Below are positions 31,757-40,897 of a stretch of 64,000 nucleotides of DNA, one piece after another. Numbering within the stretch: the first letter of the stretch is position 1; every line of letters starts with the position of its first letter. The position numbers and the translations under genes are program-made. Location: the NCBI GenBank assembly GCA_027493615.1, contig JAOSKK010000036.1, positions 124,001 through 188,000 of the forward strand, in the 5' to 3' direction. This stretch comes from Verrucomicrobiota bacterium. GTDB taxonomy: Bacteria > Verrucomicrobiota > Verrucomicrobiia > Limisphaerales > J093. Below the pieces are notes generated by a model that was not told the origin of the DNA, did no database searches, and worked only from the letters and a program-made list of their open reading frames with translations.

Positions 31757-32660
31757 GGGGCGGGCGTGAGGGTTGGCCCGGCGTCAACTGGCTCCGCAGC
31801 AGGTCGAAGGGGGGCGTGCGCGGATCCAGGACGAGGGTGGCGCGTTCCTTGAGCGACTGTTCGAGGGCGTCGAGCTTGAGGAGGAAGACGGCCAGCTCGG
31901 TGTTCTGCTCGAAGGTCTTGAGCTCGCTGGCGGAGCGGGCCTCGGCTTCGCCGAGGATCTTGCGGGCGCGGGCGTCGGCCTCGGCCAGGATCTGTTCGCG
32001 CTGGAGGTCGGCCTGGGAGCGGATGGCGATGGCTTCGCGCTCGCCCTCGCCCTGGAACTGTTTCACGAGGCGCTCGCGCTCGGCCTTCATGCGTTCGAAG
32101 ACCTTGGTGGTGATGCTCTCGGGCAGGCCGATTTGTTTGATGCCCAGGAGGGCGATCTCGACGCCGAAGCTGGCGGTGGCGGCCTGGACCTCGGCGAGCA
32201 TTTCCTTCTCGATGACGTCGAACTTGAGGGCGTTGGGATCGACCGAGATGAAATCGGAGAGCGGGTGGCTGCCCACGGTGTTGTTCTTGGCGGTGCGCAA
32301 CTGGATCTCGAGGTTCTTCTCGGCGGCGGCGATGTCATCGCCGAAGAGGTCGAGGAACTTGCGGGGGTCCTGGATGCGCCAGCCCATGAACACGTCGATC
32401 ACGATGATGCGGGCGTCGCTGGTCGTGGTCTGTTCGTACTTGCGCTCGAGGTTGTGGATGCGGTTGTCGAAGCGGTGCACGTTCTGGATCGGCCAGGGGA
32501 GGCGGAAGTACAGGCCGGGCTGTTCAATCGTCCGGGTGTACTTGCCCAGCGTCGTCACGATCACCATCTGGGTCTGGTGGACCTGGAAGGCGAAGAGCAT
32601 GGCGGCGAAGATCAGCACCACCACGAGGCCGGCGGCGAGGGTCAGCGGATTCTTCTTCAT
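31753..32660 (-). CDS. SPFH/Band 7 protein, HflC-like
   Basis: The protein starts MKKNPLTLAAGLVVVLIFAA, a single membrane anchor, and continues VHQTQMVIVTTLGKYTRTIE and PGLYFRLPWPIQNVHRFDNR, the conserved HflC order, then LERKYEQTTTSDARIIVIDV. The C-terminal half is a long alanine/glutamate coiled coil (VKQFQGEGEREAIAIRSQAD). About 300 residues. The natural stop requires a small frame change in the last ten codons, giving a TGA that overlaps the start of the HflK-like gene. Partners are presumably the HflK-like protein and FtsH. Confidence 0.85.
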
Positions 32661-32687
32661 GGTTGGGTAAACGACCGGTTGGGCAAT

Positions 32688-34561
32688 TTAGTTCCTCGGC
32701 GCGGGCAGCGTCACATCCAGCAGGTCCTGCCGGATCTTGTCCTCGAGGTTGAACAGGATCACCTCGTGCGTGTTGGTGGGCACCACGACATACTTCCGGG
32801 CCGGCGCCAGGGCGCGGCTGACGGTCTCGAGGTACGTCCGGAGGCGGTAGACCTCGGGCGACGCCTCGTAAGCCACCACCTGGTTCGTGAAACGGGCGGC
32901 ACGACCGATCGCCTCGGCCGTCAACCGTGCCCGCTTCGCCTCGGCCTGGTTCACGCGTCGGGCCGCCTCGGCCTGGGCCAGTGGCAACCGTTCGGCGGCA
33001 TAGGCGCGCGCGTAGTGGTTGGTGGCCTCGCGATCCTGCAAGGCGCCGAAGACCTTCTCGAAATCCGGGGCCACCTTGACGGGCGGGTGGATACCATGCA
33101 ACCCCACGAACACCACCTGCACTCCCAGGTTGGCGGCATCCGCCCGCGCCTGAATGCGCCGGGTCAGTTCGGCCGCCGCCGCGCGACGGCCCGTGCCCAT
33201 GATCTGGTCGAAGTCCACGCTCACCAGGTACCGCGTCACTTCGGCGGTGGCCATGGCCTGGAGCAACCGGCCGGCATCGGTGTGACCGTACGCATAGGCC
33301 CGCAGATCGCGGATCTGGAACTGGACCGGCAGCTTCACGGTCAGGAGGTTCACCGGCACAGCCTGTTCCCCGGTGGTCGTGCCGGGCGGCGCCGTGTCGC
33401 GGCTGGCCACCAGCAGATTGAGTTCCTCCTGTGCGTGCGTGCGTGACCAGAGCAGCACCCGCTCCTTCTCGTACTCGGGCCCCTCGACGACCCCGACGGT
33501 GAAGCTCTGGATCCGATCCGTCTGAAAGCGCTTCACCTTGTCAATGGGCCACGGCCATTTCAGGTGCGGCCCCGGCGAGAGGATCTCCCGACCGGCGACC
33601 GGGCGGCCGAAGCGCTCGAGCACCGCCTGTTCGCCGGGTTCGAGGAAGACGAAGCAGGTCGAGAGCAACAGGATGCTGAGCTGCACGAGCACCAGCCAGG
33701 CGAAGGCGCGTTCGAGGAACCGGTAGAACCACGTCTCTGAAACCTTGAAGCCGAACTGGTAATCCAGGGCTTGCGCGGCCGTCGTAATCAGGCCGCCGGG
33801 GTGGCTCAGAATCCCAATCAACCGGCTCTCGTAAAGCGGGTGTTCGGCCTGGCCCTTGACACGCGGCCGGTAGATCTCAAACACGAGCGCGACCAGATTC
33901 TCAATGGCCACCAATCCCAGCACCACACAGAGCACCCGCGCCACGATTGGGTCCGCCTTCGGGTAGCCCGCCCAACCGGCCGTCTCGACGGCCACCGTCA
34001 CGACCCCGAGCACGGCCGCCAGCAGGAGGTAACTGGCTTGGGGCCGGAGAAACCGTTGTTGCTGGAGGCGCGCCAGCACGGCCGAGTACTTGCCAAACTG
34101 AAAGGCGATCAGCGCCAGCAGGCCGTTCAGCGTCATGGACACCGTGGCTTGATGGACCGTCGAGGGGCGGTCATCGGCCGTCAACCGCCACAGCCAGTAG
34201 GGCCGCGGCACCCTCAAGCAGGAAGAGGAGGAACGCAAAGCCCGGCACGAAATACCGCTCGAACTGTACCCGCGCCCGCCGGGCCGGGAACGCCTCGGCA
34301 TCGGAGGCGCCGCCGAAGAGCGAGGCGCTGGACGCCGACTTCTTCAGCTCGTCGAAGTCCATCTGCTCGAGCCGCTCGCGTTCCTCGAGCCGCATTTGGA
34401 ACCAGGCCACCAGGGCCACCAGGAACCCCAGCCCGAGGAACACCCCCGGCCACGCGGCCGGTCGCCGAGTCGGCGTAGTACGCCACGATGATGGCCGTGA
34501 GCCCGAGGGCCAGCAGCAGCAGCCAGTTGACCAGTCCTTTCCGATGTATGTTTGATTCCAT
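32688..34561 (-). CDS. SPFH/Band 7 protein with a polytopic N-terminal membrane domain (frameshifted)
   Basis: The product is about 624 residues, much longer than HflK. The first 300 carry several membrane helices (LVNWLLLLALGLTAIIVAYY, VFLGLGFLVALVAWFQ, FVPGFAFLLFLLEGAAAL, YLLLAAVLGVVTVAV, VLCVVLGLVAIENLVALVF). A further helix leads into the Band 7 domain (FLEPGEQAVLERFGRPVAG, PGPHLKWPWPIDKVKRFQTD) and a coiled coil (RLPLAQAEAARRVNQAEAKR). The C-terminus KYVVVPTNTHEVILFNLEDK is HflK-like. Breaks lie near 34452 and 34200. It is the second gene of the operon beginning with the ABC permease; 27 bases separate it from the HflC-like gene. Confidence 0.85.
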
Positions 34562-34564
34562 CGC

Positions 34565-35527
34565 TCAGCTCAGTTCCCGGTCCTGAAACAACATCAGCGC
34601 GACCGCCAGCACGGCACCCAGGTAAGCGGCGCTGTAGGCGAAGGCCCGCGCCACATAGCTCCAGGGGATCGCCTTGTCCATGCCCAGCGCGTCCGACATC
34701 CAGAAGAGCTGCCAGTTGGGAAGCAATGCGTAGAGGGCGATCGCCCACCATTGGCCCTGCTCCTCGGCCCGTGTGCCGAACAAAAAATCCGACATCAACC
34801 CCAGCACAAACACCGCCGTGCAGATCGTCAGGGTCGGCAGCATCTCCAGCCGGGTCGAACAGGCCAGCGCCAGCCCCGCCAGGACCCACACCGCCAGCAG
34901 GATCAACACCGCCGCCGGCAGCATCCGCCAGTCGACGTCATGCGCCGTGCCAAAGAACTTCTCGATCTTGGTGAAGAACGCGACGTAGAGAAACGCCACC
35001 AAGGTCAACACACACGCTGCCACCACGGTGTCCGTCACAAAGACCCGGTCCAGAAAGTAGTTCGAGAACGCCCCGACCAGGTACGCAAGCACCAGGGCGC
35101 CGAAGTACAGGGCCAGTGATTGCGTGTCCGCCCCGCCGTAGGCGTCGAAGGCCATCCGCCCGGCCAGCAGCGCCGCCACGGTGTTGAACAGCGTCAGCAC
35201 CGTCAGCGCCACCGCCAACCCGGCGTACTTCGCCAGCAGAAACTGCCAGCGGCTAACCGGCTTGGACAGCACCGCCAAGGCCGTGCCCGTCCGGATCTCA
35301 TGCGCCAGCGAGGCCGAGGCGCTCAGCACCGCCCCCACCAGCCCCGTCAGCAACATCACCGCCAGCACACTGTCCTTCACCATCTTCGGATCGTCCCCAA
35401 ACCCGAAGTAAGGCACCGCCGCCAGGAACACCGAGAAACTCCCGGACGCGGTCATCAGCAGCAGGAAGATCGGCTGCCGGACCAGTTCCATGAACGTGTT
35501 GCCCGCAATGGTCAGAAACTGTCGCAT
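34565..35527 (-). CDS. ABC-2 type permease
   Basis: The protein is 320 residues, intact, with six to eight hydrophobic helices and the ABC-2 signature order: MRQFLTIAGNTFMELVRQPI at the start, the large periplasmic or cytosolic loop after helix 1, and SLAHEIRTGTALAVLSKPVS, the EExxGTL-like coupling segment of ABC-2 permeases. It would form the membrane half of an ABC exporter or NosY-like system. No ATPase gene lies next to it in this window, so its ATPase partner is unknown. It is the first gene of a minus-strand operon with three SPFH genes and begins four bases before the next gene. Confidence 0.85.
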   Translation of the reverse strand: MRQFLTIAGNTFMELVRQPIFLLLMTASGSFSVFLAAVPYFGFGDDPKMVKDSVLAVMLLTGLVGAVLSASASLAHEIRTGTALAVLSKPVSRWQFLLAKYAGLAVALTVLTLFNTVAALLAGRMAFDAYGGADTQSLALYFGALVLAYLVGAFSNYFLDRVFVTDTVVAACVLTLVAFLYVAFFTKIEKFFGTAHDVDWRMLPAAVLILLAVWVLAGLALACSTRLEMLPTLTICTAVFVLGLMSDFLFGTRAEEQGQWWAIALYALLPNWQLFWMSDALGMDKAIPWSYVARAFAYSAAYLGAVLAVALMLFQDRELS

Positions 35528-35888
35528 CCTAACAATGTGAGCCGGGGGAGATTAATCGGCGACGGCTCGAATGCAAATCGATATTGCCCGCCTGTCGCTG
35601 TGCGTTTGACGGCACAAACCCGCGCCCGGAACGGAAGGGAAGGGCGAAGGGCGAAGGGCGGCGGCCTGTGCCTTCCGGAACTGCTCAGGGGCCTTGAGCC
35701 GACCAGGCTGGATGCCCGTTGTGCACTCTGCGGTTTCCCTTCTGCACTCTGGCATCCCTCCGGGATGAGCTCGCGTTCCGTGCCCAGGTTCATGGGTGGG
35801 GCCCCTGCCTCCGTAGGAGCCGACGTCAGGAGGCTCTTGCTGGGAGTGAGTCTCGTGACCTCGACTCCTACAGGGGGAAGGGGGAAGG
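35528..35888. other. 361-bp gap with low-complexity runs and one REP-B repeat
   Basis: No gene is supported here. The stretch holds a GAAGGGCGAAGGGCGAAGGG tandem near 35636-35668, a similar CTTCTGCACTCTGG run near 35715-35760, and the REP-B copy at 35813-35871. Genes on both sides are on the minus strand, so the ABC permease promoter must lie in this gap. Confidence 0.6.
35813..35871 (+). repeat. REP-B dyad repeat, copy 4 (59 bp)
   Basis: The element has the same outer bases (GTAGGAG and CTCCTAC) and right half as the other copies, with a changed centre (TTGCTGGGAGTGAG) that is one base shorter. Confidence 0.92.
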
Positions 35889-36746
35889 TCAACGGCCCGT
35901 CAGACCGCAGAGATACGCCAGGATCAGGTCCGGGAGCGCGGCGCTGTAGCCCCCTCAAGCACGCTGAACACCGGCACGCCGATCGCCCGCAACTCGACAC
36001 CGAGCCAGTGGAAATCATCGGTCTCAAGGGCGGCGTCACTCAGGGGATCGCCGTAGTAGGCGTCGAAACCGGCCGAAACCGCGATCAGGGTGGGCTCGTA
36101 ACGACGCAGGGCCGCGAGGGCGTCGGCCAGGTTCTGGCGGTACTCCGCGCGGGGAGCGCCCGGCGGGACCGGGTAGTTGTGGATGTTCTGGTGCGAACTC
36201 TCGCCGGTGCCGGGATACGCCGGGAACTGGTGGATCGAGAAGAAGGCGCAATCCGGGCGGCAGCGGAGGATGTCCTCGGTGCCGTTGCCATGGTGCACAT
36301 CGAAATCGAACACCGCCACCTTGCGCTGGCCGCGGGCGAGGGCCTCCAGGACGGCGAGGGCCACCGAGTTCAGGTAGCAGAAGCCCATGGCGCGGTCGGG
36401 AGTGGCGTGGTGGCCGGGGGCGCAGGAGGCTGAAGGCGGGTTCGCCGCGGCTGGCGGCGTCGAGGGCCCGGAGGGCGCCGCCGACACTGCGTTCGGCGTG
36501 GGCGCGGATGTTCGGGTAGGCCGGGGTGTCGGTGTCGAAGTCGGACGGGGCGGAGAGGCGCTCGAGCAGTGGGCGGGAATGAGCGCGGAGCAGTTGTTCG
36601 TCGCGGACGGGGTCCGGAGTGGCCCAGGTGACGGGCAGGATGTTCTGCTCCTGGAGCTTTTCCACGGACCGCGCGACCCGGGCGGGTCGCTCGGGGTGGC
36701 CGGGCTGGCTGTACTCGGTGCAACGAGGGTCGGTAATGATGATCAT
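35889..36746 (-). CDS. Histone deacetylase family protein (frameshifted)
   Basis: The product is about 286 residues. It begins MIIITDPRCTEYSQPGHPER, the standard start of bacterial histone-deacetylase/acetoin-utilisation proteins, and shows the Zn-dependent active-site order PGHHATPDRAMGFCYLNSVA (His-His), VFDFDVHHGNGTEDIL (Asp-His), and SAGFDAYYGDPLS (Asp), ending FSVLEGGYSAALPDLI. Such enzymes remove acetyl groups from proteins or small amides such as polyamines. Breaks lie near 36430 and at the G run near 35955; correcting the latter gives a clean stop at 35889. It is transcribed away from the hydrogenase operon. Confidence 0.88.
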
Positions 36747-36860
36747 GCAGTGGCGGCCCCGGGAGGCCGGTGAGGGAGGCTTGTAACGCCCCGGGTCCCC
36801 CCGCCAAGGAGCAAAACGGGGTGTGCGGCAAAATAGGATGACACCTTGCCAATTAGTGGT

Positions 36861-36913
36861 GAGCCAGCGAGCGGATCGTAGATTCAGAGTTTCTTGTCTG
36901 AGGGCGCTGGCTC
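36861..36913 (+). promoter_or_regulatory. Inverted repeat abutting the hydrogenase operon start codon
   Basis: Nine bases GAGCCAGCG at 36861-36869 pair with CGCTGGCTC at 36905-36913, which touches the ATG at 36914. The loop is 35 bases. In mRNA this stem would cover the ribosome-binding region of the first gene; no good Shine-Dalgarno sequence is visible. It could be a translational control element or a regulator-binding site. I could not identify a convincing sigma-54 or sigma-70 promoter by eye. Confidence 0.4.
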
Positions 36914-38946
36914 ATGGCACACCGACTCACCACATGCACCTTCTGCGGCGTGGGTTGCGGGATCTACCTGGAAACCCAGGGCAACCGCATTACGGGTGCC
37001 TACCCGAGCATGTCGCACCCGACGAACGAGGGGAGGATCTGCGTGCGGGGGTGGAACGTGCACGAGGTGGCGAGCTCACCGGACCGCCTGCACCGGCCGT
37101 TGGTGCGTCGGAACGGCACCTTCCACGAGGCGAGTTGGGAGGAGGCGTTTGCCTTCATAGCTGACCGGTTCCAGGCGATCCGGCGCGCGCATGGTCCGGA
37201 GGCCTTTGCGTTCCTGAACGTGCCCCGGTGTTCGAACGAGGAGACCTATCTGCTGCAGAAGCTGGCGCGGGCCGTGGTGGGGACGAACAACGTGGACCAT
37301 GGCACCGGGGTCTACACGCACAACAGCATCGAGGTGCTGCTCGACATGCTGGGCGCGCCGGCCACGACCAACTCGGTGGGCGAGCTCGACGAGACCGAGG
37401 CGCTGATCGTGGATGGGGTCGATCTGGGGGTGCAGTTGCCCACGGTGGCCGGCCGGGTGATCCGCGCCAAACAGCGGGGCGCGCGGCTGATCGTCATCGA
37501 CGCCCGCCGCCACCGGATCGCCGAACATGCGGATCACTTCCTCCAGCTCCGCCCCGGCACCGAGGTGCTGCTGTACGGAGCGATGGCCAAGGTGATTGCC
37601 GATCGCGGGTTGGCGGACCTCGCCTTCCTGAAGGCGAGGGTGCAGGGGTTTGAAGCCTTCCTGGCGGAGGCGCGGCAGTACGATTTGCTGGCGGTGGCCG
37701 AGGCCTGCGGGGTGCCGCCGGACGTGATCGAGGCGGCGGCGCTGGGGTACGCGCGGGCCCGGCGTGCCGCCATCCTCTACTCCACAGGCGCGGAGGCCCG
37801 GACGTTGGACAGCATCCGGGGCTTGGTCAACCTGGCGCTCTTGACGGGCAACGTCGGCCGTCGGGGGAGCGGGGTCTATGCCCTGACCGAGCACAACAAC
37901 CTGCAGGGGGTCTGCGACATGGGCATGGTGCCCGACCGGCTTCCCGGCTACCGGTTCGTGAAGGACGCCGCGGCACGGCGGCTCTTTGAGGAACGCTGGC
38001 AGACGAAACTGCCGGCGCAACCGGGCCTGGACGCGCACGAGGCCTGCGACCGCCACCACCCCCGCCGGGTCCGGGCGGCGTGGCTGTGTCGGTACGATCC
38101 CGTGTTGACGGCGACGTTCAGCGACGCGGCGGCGGCGTTGCGGGAGCTGGACCTGTTGGTGGTGCAGCACCTGTTCCTGACAGACACGGCGAAGCTGGCC
38201 CACGTGGTCCTGCCGCTGGTGGCCTTCGGGGAGGAGCAGGTCTCGTTCACGAGCACGGATCGGCGGATTCAGCTCGTGGCCCGCGCGATTGAACCGCCGC
38301 CCGGTCCGCTGCCGGCCTGGGAACAATTGACCCGGATGGCGGAGGCCCTTGGGGTGCCCTGGGGTTACCAGTCGGCGGCCGAGGTGATGGATGAAATCGG
38401 CGAGCTGGTCCCGGAGTATGGGGGCGCGAGCCACGAGAATCTCGGGCGCGAGTACGGCCGGCAGTGGCCGTGCACGCGGGATCAGCCCCTGGGGACGCGG
38501 TGGCTGTATGCGGACGCGGCCACGAGCCGGCCGTTCCGGATGGTGCCGGTGCCGCGGCCGTCGGCCGAGCCGTTCACGAGCGCCGAGTATCCGCTGGCGC
38601 TGGTGTTCGGCTACTCGCTGTATTACTGGCATCAGAACGTGCTGGTGAAGCACAGCGAGACGCTGCGGCGCGAGTACCGGATCCTGCTGCTCGATTTCCC
38701 CGAGGGCTTTGTCGAGATCAACCCCGCCGATGCGGCGCGGGTCGGGGTGAAGGACGGTCAGCGGCTGCGGCTGGCGTCGCCGCACGGGTCGGCGGTGAGC
38801 GCGGCGCGGGTGACCTCGGAGGTGCGCGAGGGGACCGTGTTTGTTCCGTTTTTGTGCGGGAAGTGGCGCGTGAGCTCCTGGGCCCCCTGGCGGAGGGGAG
38901 CGGCTCGGTGGATCGCCCGGCCAGCGTCCGCATCGAGAAGGCCTGA
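36914..38946 (+). CDS. FdhF-like molybdopterin oxidoreductase subunit lacking the formate active-site residues
   Basis: The product is about 678 residues and aligns by eye along its whole length with E. coli formate dehydrogenase H. The N-terminal [4Fe-4S] site is intact (Cys8, Cys11, Cys15, Cys43), and RCSNEETYLLQKLARAVVGT, LTGNVGRRGSGVY and HNNLQGVCDMGMVPDRLPGY are kept. The catalytic positions are not: Sec140 corresponds to Tyr134 (37313-37315), His141 to Thr, Arg333 to Thr325 (37886-37888) and Lys44 to Arg45. It is therefore probably not a formate dehydrogenase; it may act as an electron-transfer subunit like NuoG or on another substrate. A break near 38858 restores the tail REVARELLGPLAEGSGSVDR and a stop at 38946. 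It is the first gene of the hydrogenase operon. Confidence 0.85.
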
Positions 38947-38947
38947 C

Positions 38948-40054
38948 ATGCGCGCCCGGATCCTCAACACCGACGATGTCCTGCAGATCGTGGATGTGCT
39001 GCGGGGGCAGGGCTACGAAGTGATCGCCCCGTTCCACGGGCGGGGACGCGACACGTTCTTCGACACCGTGACCGACGCGAACCGCGACGCGATCGGGCTG
39101 CATCTGGCCAATCCTTATTATCCGCCGAAGCGGTATGTGCTGCCGCACATCGAGCAGTTGCTGGACATCCGGCGCGAGGACAGCACCTGGAGCATCGAAC
39201 AGACCTACTACGCCCCGAAGCGGGCGCTGTTCGGTGTGCGGTCGTGTGACATCGCGGGCATCGGCCACCTGGACCGGTTCTACCTGGGGCGTGAGTTCCG
39301 GGACATCTACTACGAACGGCGCCGGCAGAGCCTGTTCCTGGTCAATGTTGTGTGCACCGACCCCGAGCGGGACGTGGGCGAGGAGTGCTTCTGCATGTGT
39401 GCCGACACCGGGCCGGCGGCGCGGGAGCACTTTGACCTGCAACTGATGGATCTGGGCGACGGCGAGACCATGGCGGTGGCGGGCACCGCGGCGGGCGAGG
39501 CGCTGTTCAGCCTCCCGATCTTTCGCCCCGGCACGCCGGCCCACATTGAGAAGCGGCGGGCGGTGCTGGCGGCGGTGCGGGGGCGGTTCAAGACGACGAC
39601 GAGCTGGTTTCCCGCCACGGTGCGGTACGTGTCGCGCGGGAACATCCTCGAGAAGACCTGGGAGGAAATCGGCCAGCGCTGTCTGGAGTGCGGCGGCTGC
39701 ACATACGTCTGCCCGGCCTGCACGTGCTTCACGGTCACCGACCGCCGGGTGGGCGAGAACCACTACGAGCGGGTGCGCACGTGGGACGCCTGTGCCCTGG
39801 GGGGCTTCACCCGCATGGCCGGCGGTCACAACCCGCGCAAGGCGGTGCATGACCGCCGCAACCGCCGGTTCTTCCGCAAGCTGGCGCACTACTTCATCCA
39901 GCGCGAGCTGAGCGTCGCCTGCGTGGGCTGCGGCCGTTGTGCCGCCGTGTGCCACGGCGACATCGGGATGCCGAGCGTCGTCGAGATGATCCGGCGCGCC
40001 ACGGCGGAGGTGGACAAACTCGAACCGGAACCCCTGACGGCCCAGCGCGCGTGA
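38948..40054 (+). CDS. HydB/AsrA-like iron-sulfur electron-transfer subunit
   Basis: The protein is 368 residues. It resembles the beta subunit of sulfhydrogenase-type NAD(P)-linked hydrogenases (HydB) and AsrA: a long N-terminal domain with FGVRSCDIAGIGHLDRFYLG and EECFCMCADTGP, then two ferredoxin-type sites, CLECGGCTYVCPACTCF and CVGCGRCAAVCHGDIGM. It should pass electrons between the flavin subunit encoded next and the rest of the complex. The ATG is two bases after the corrected stop of the FdhF-like gene, and in the raw sequence the two are read as one chain because of a frameshift. Its stop overlaps the GTG start of the next gene. Confidence 0.87.
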   Translation: MRARILNTDDVLQIVDVLRGQGYEVIAPFHGRGRDTFFDTVTDANRDAIGLHLANPYYPPKRYVLPHIEQLLDIRREDSTWSIEQTYYAPKRALFGVRSCDIAGIGHLDRFYLGREFRDIYYERRRQSLFLVNVVCTDPERDVGEECFCMCADTGPAAREHFDLQLMDLGDGETMAVAGTAAGEALFSLPIFRPGTPAHIEKRRAVLAAVRGRFKTTTSWFPATVRYVSRGNILEKTWEEIGQRCLECGGCTYVCPACTCFTVTDRRVGENHYERVRTWDACALGGFTRMAGGHNPRKAVHDRRNRRFFRKLAHYFIQRELSVACVGCGRCAAVCHGDIGMPSVVEMIRRATAEVDKLEPEPLTAQRA

Positions 40055-40897
40055 ACGCGGAGACGCCCAACATCTATCTGCCGAAGCTCGCGGTGATCGA
40101 CCGGGTGGTGGACGAGATCGCCGAGGTCAAGACGTTCTACTGGCATTTCCTGGACGGCGACGATCAGCGGCAGTTCCGCCAGTTCCGGCCCGGGCAGTTC
40201 GCCCAGGTCTCGCTGTTCGGCGTCGGCGAGTTCCCGCTCTCGCTCCCGCCCAGCCCGACGGAGGCCCAGACGTTCTTCACGGCGCGGCAGGTGGGGAGTT
40301 GCACCAGCGCGCTGCACCGGCTCAGGCCGGGCGACCAGTTTGCCGTGCGAGGCCCGTATGGGAACGGGTTTCCCATGACCGATTACCACGGCAAGAACCT
40401 CGTGTTCGTGGCCGGGGGGCATCGGCCTGATCCCGCTGCGCTCCTGCATCATCTACGCCCTGGCGCACCGCGAGAAGTTCCGGCGGATCCAGATCTTCCT
40501 GGGCGCGCGCACCCCGCGCGACCTGATGTACCGCGAGGACCTGCGCGAGTGGGAACGGTCGGCAGGGGTGGAGTGCCATCTCACCGTGGACCGGGCCACG
40601 GACGGGTGGAAGGGGGACGTGGGCGTGGTGGGGGCCCTGTTCAAGAAGCCCGGGGTCGAGGTGCCCGTGGACGACACGGTCGCGTTCGTGTGCGGCCCGC
40701 CGGTGATGTTCCGGTTCGTGATCCGCGACCTGCTGGCGCTCGGACTGCCGGAGAGCCGGATCGTGTCGACGCTCGAGCGCTACATGAAGTGTGGCGTGGG
40801 CAAGTGCGGCCACTGCTGCATCGGGGTGGCCTATGTGTGCGTCGACGGGCCGGTGTTCACATACGAACAGATCAAGAAACTCGGCGAGGACATCTGA
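40051..40897 (+). CDS. HydG/AsrB-like FAD- and NAD(P)-binding subunit (frameshifted)
   Basis: The product is about 282 residues, a ferredoxin-reductase-like flavoprotein as in sulfhydrogenase gamma subunits. The FAD domain has FRQFRPGQFAQVSLFGVGEF and the pyridine-nucleotide domain has VAGGIGLIPLRSCIIYALAH once one G is removed from the six-base run at 40414-40419, then VAFVCGPPVMFRFV. The C-terminus has a [2Fe-2S] binding pattern (MKCGVGKCGHCCIG, then VCVDGPVFTYEQI) typical of DHODB-type chains. It would oxidise NADH or NADPH, or reduce NAD(P), for the hydrogenase. The start is GTG, overlapping the HydB stop; its stop overlaps the next ATG (TGATG). Confidence 0.87.

Noticed and set aside
37313..37315. 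Selenocysteine at the FdhF active site
   Set aside because: The codon is TAC (Tyr); no in-frame TGA occurs in the active-site stretch, so there is no basis for recoding here.
37076..39955. A 959-codon open frame on the minus strand opposite the FdhF-like and HydB genes
   Set aside because: It is a GC-driven shadow with low-complexity Arg/Gln/Pro-rich product; the plus strand has clear motifs. Similar long antisense frames at 21672-24521 and 51083-54031 were rejected for the same reason.
36914..40054. A single 1,046-residue FdhF-HydB fusion protein
   Set aside because: The frame is continuous only because of a frameshift near 38858. The other frame gives a proper FdhF-like tail and a stop at 38946, two bases before a normal HydB start.
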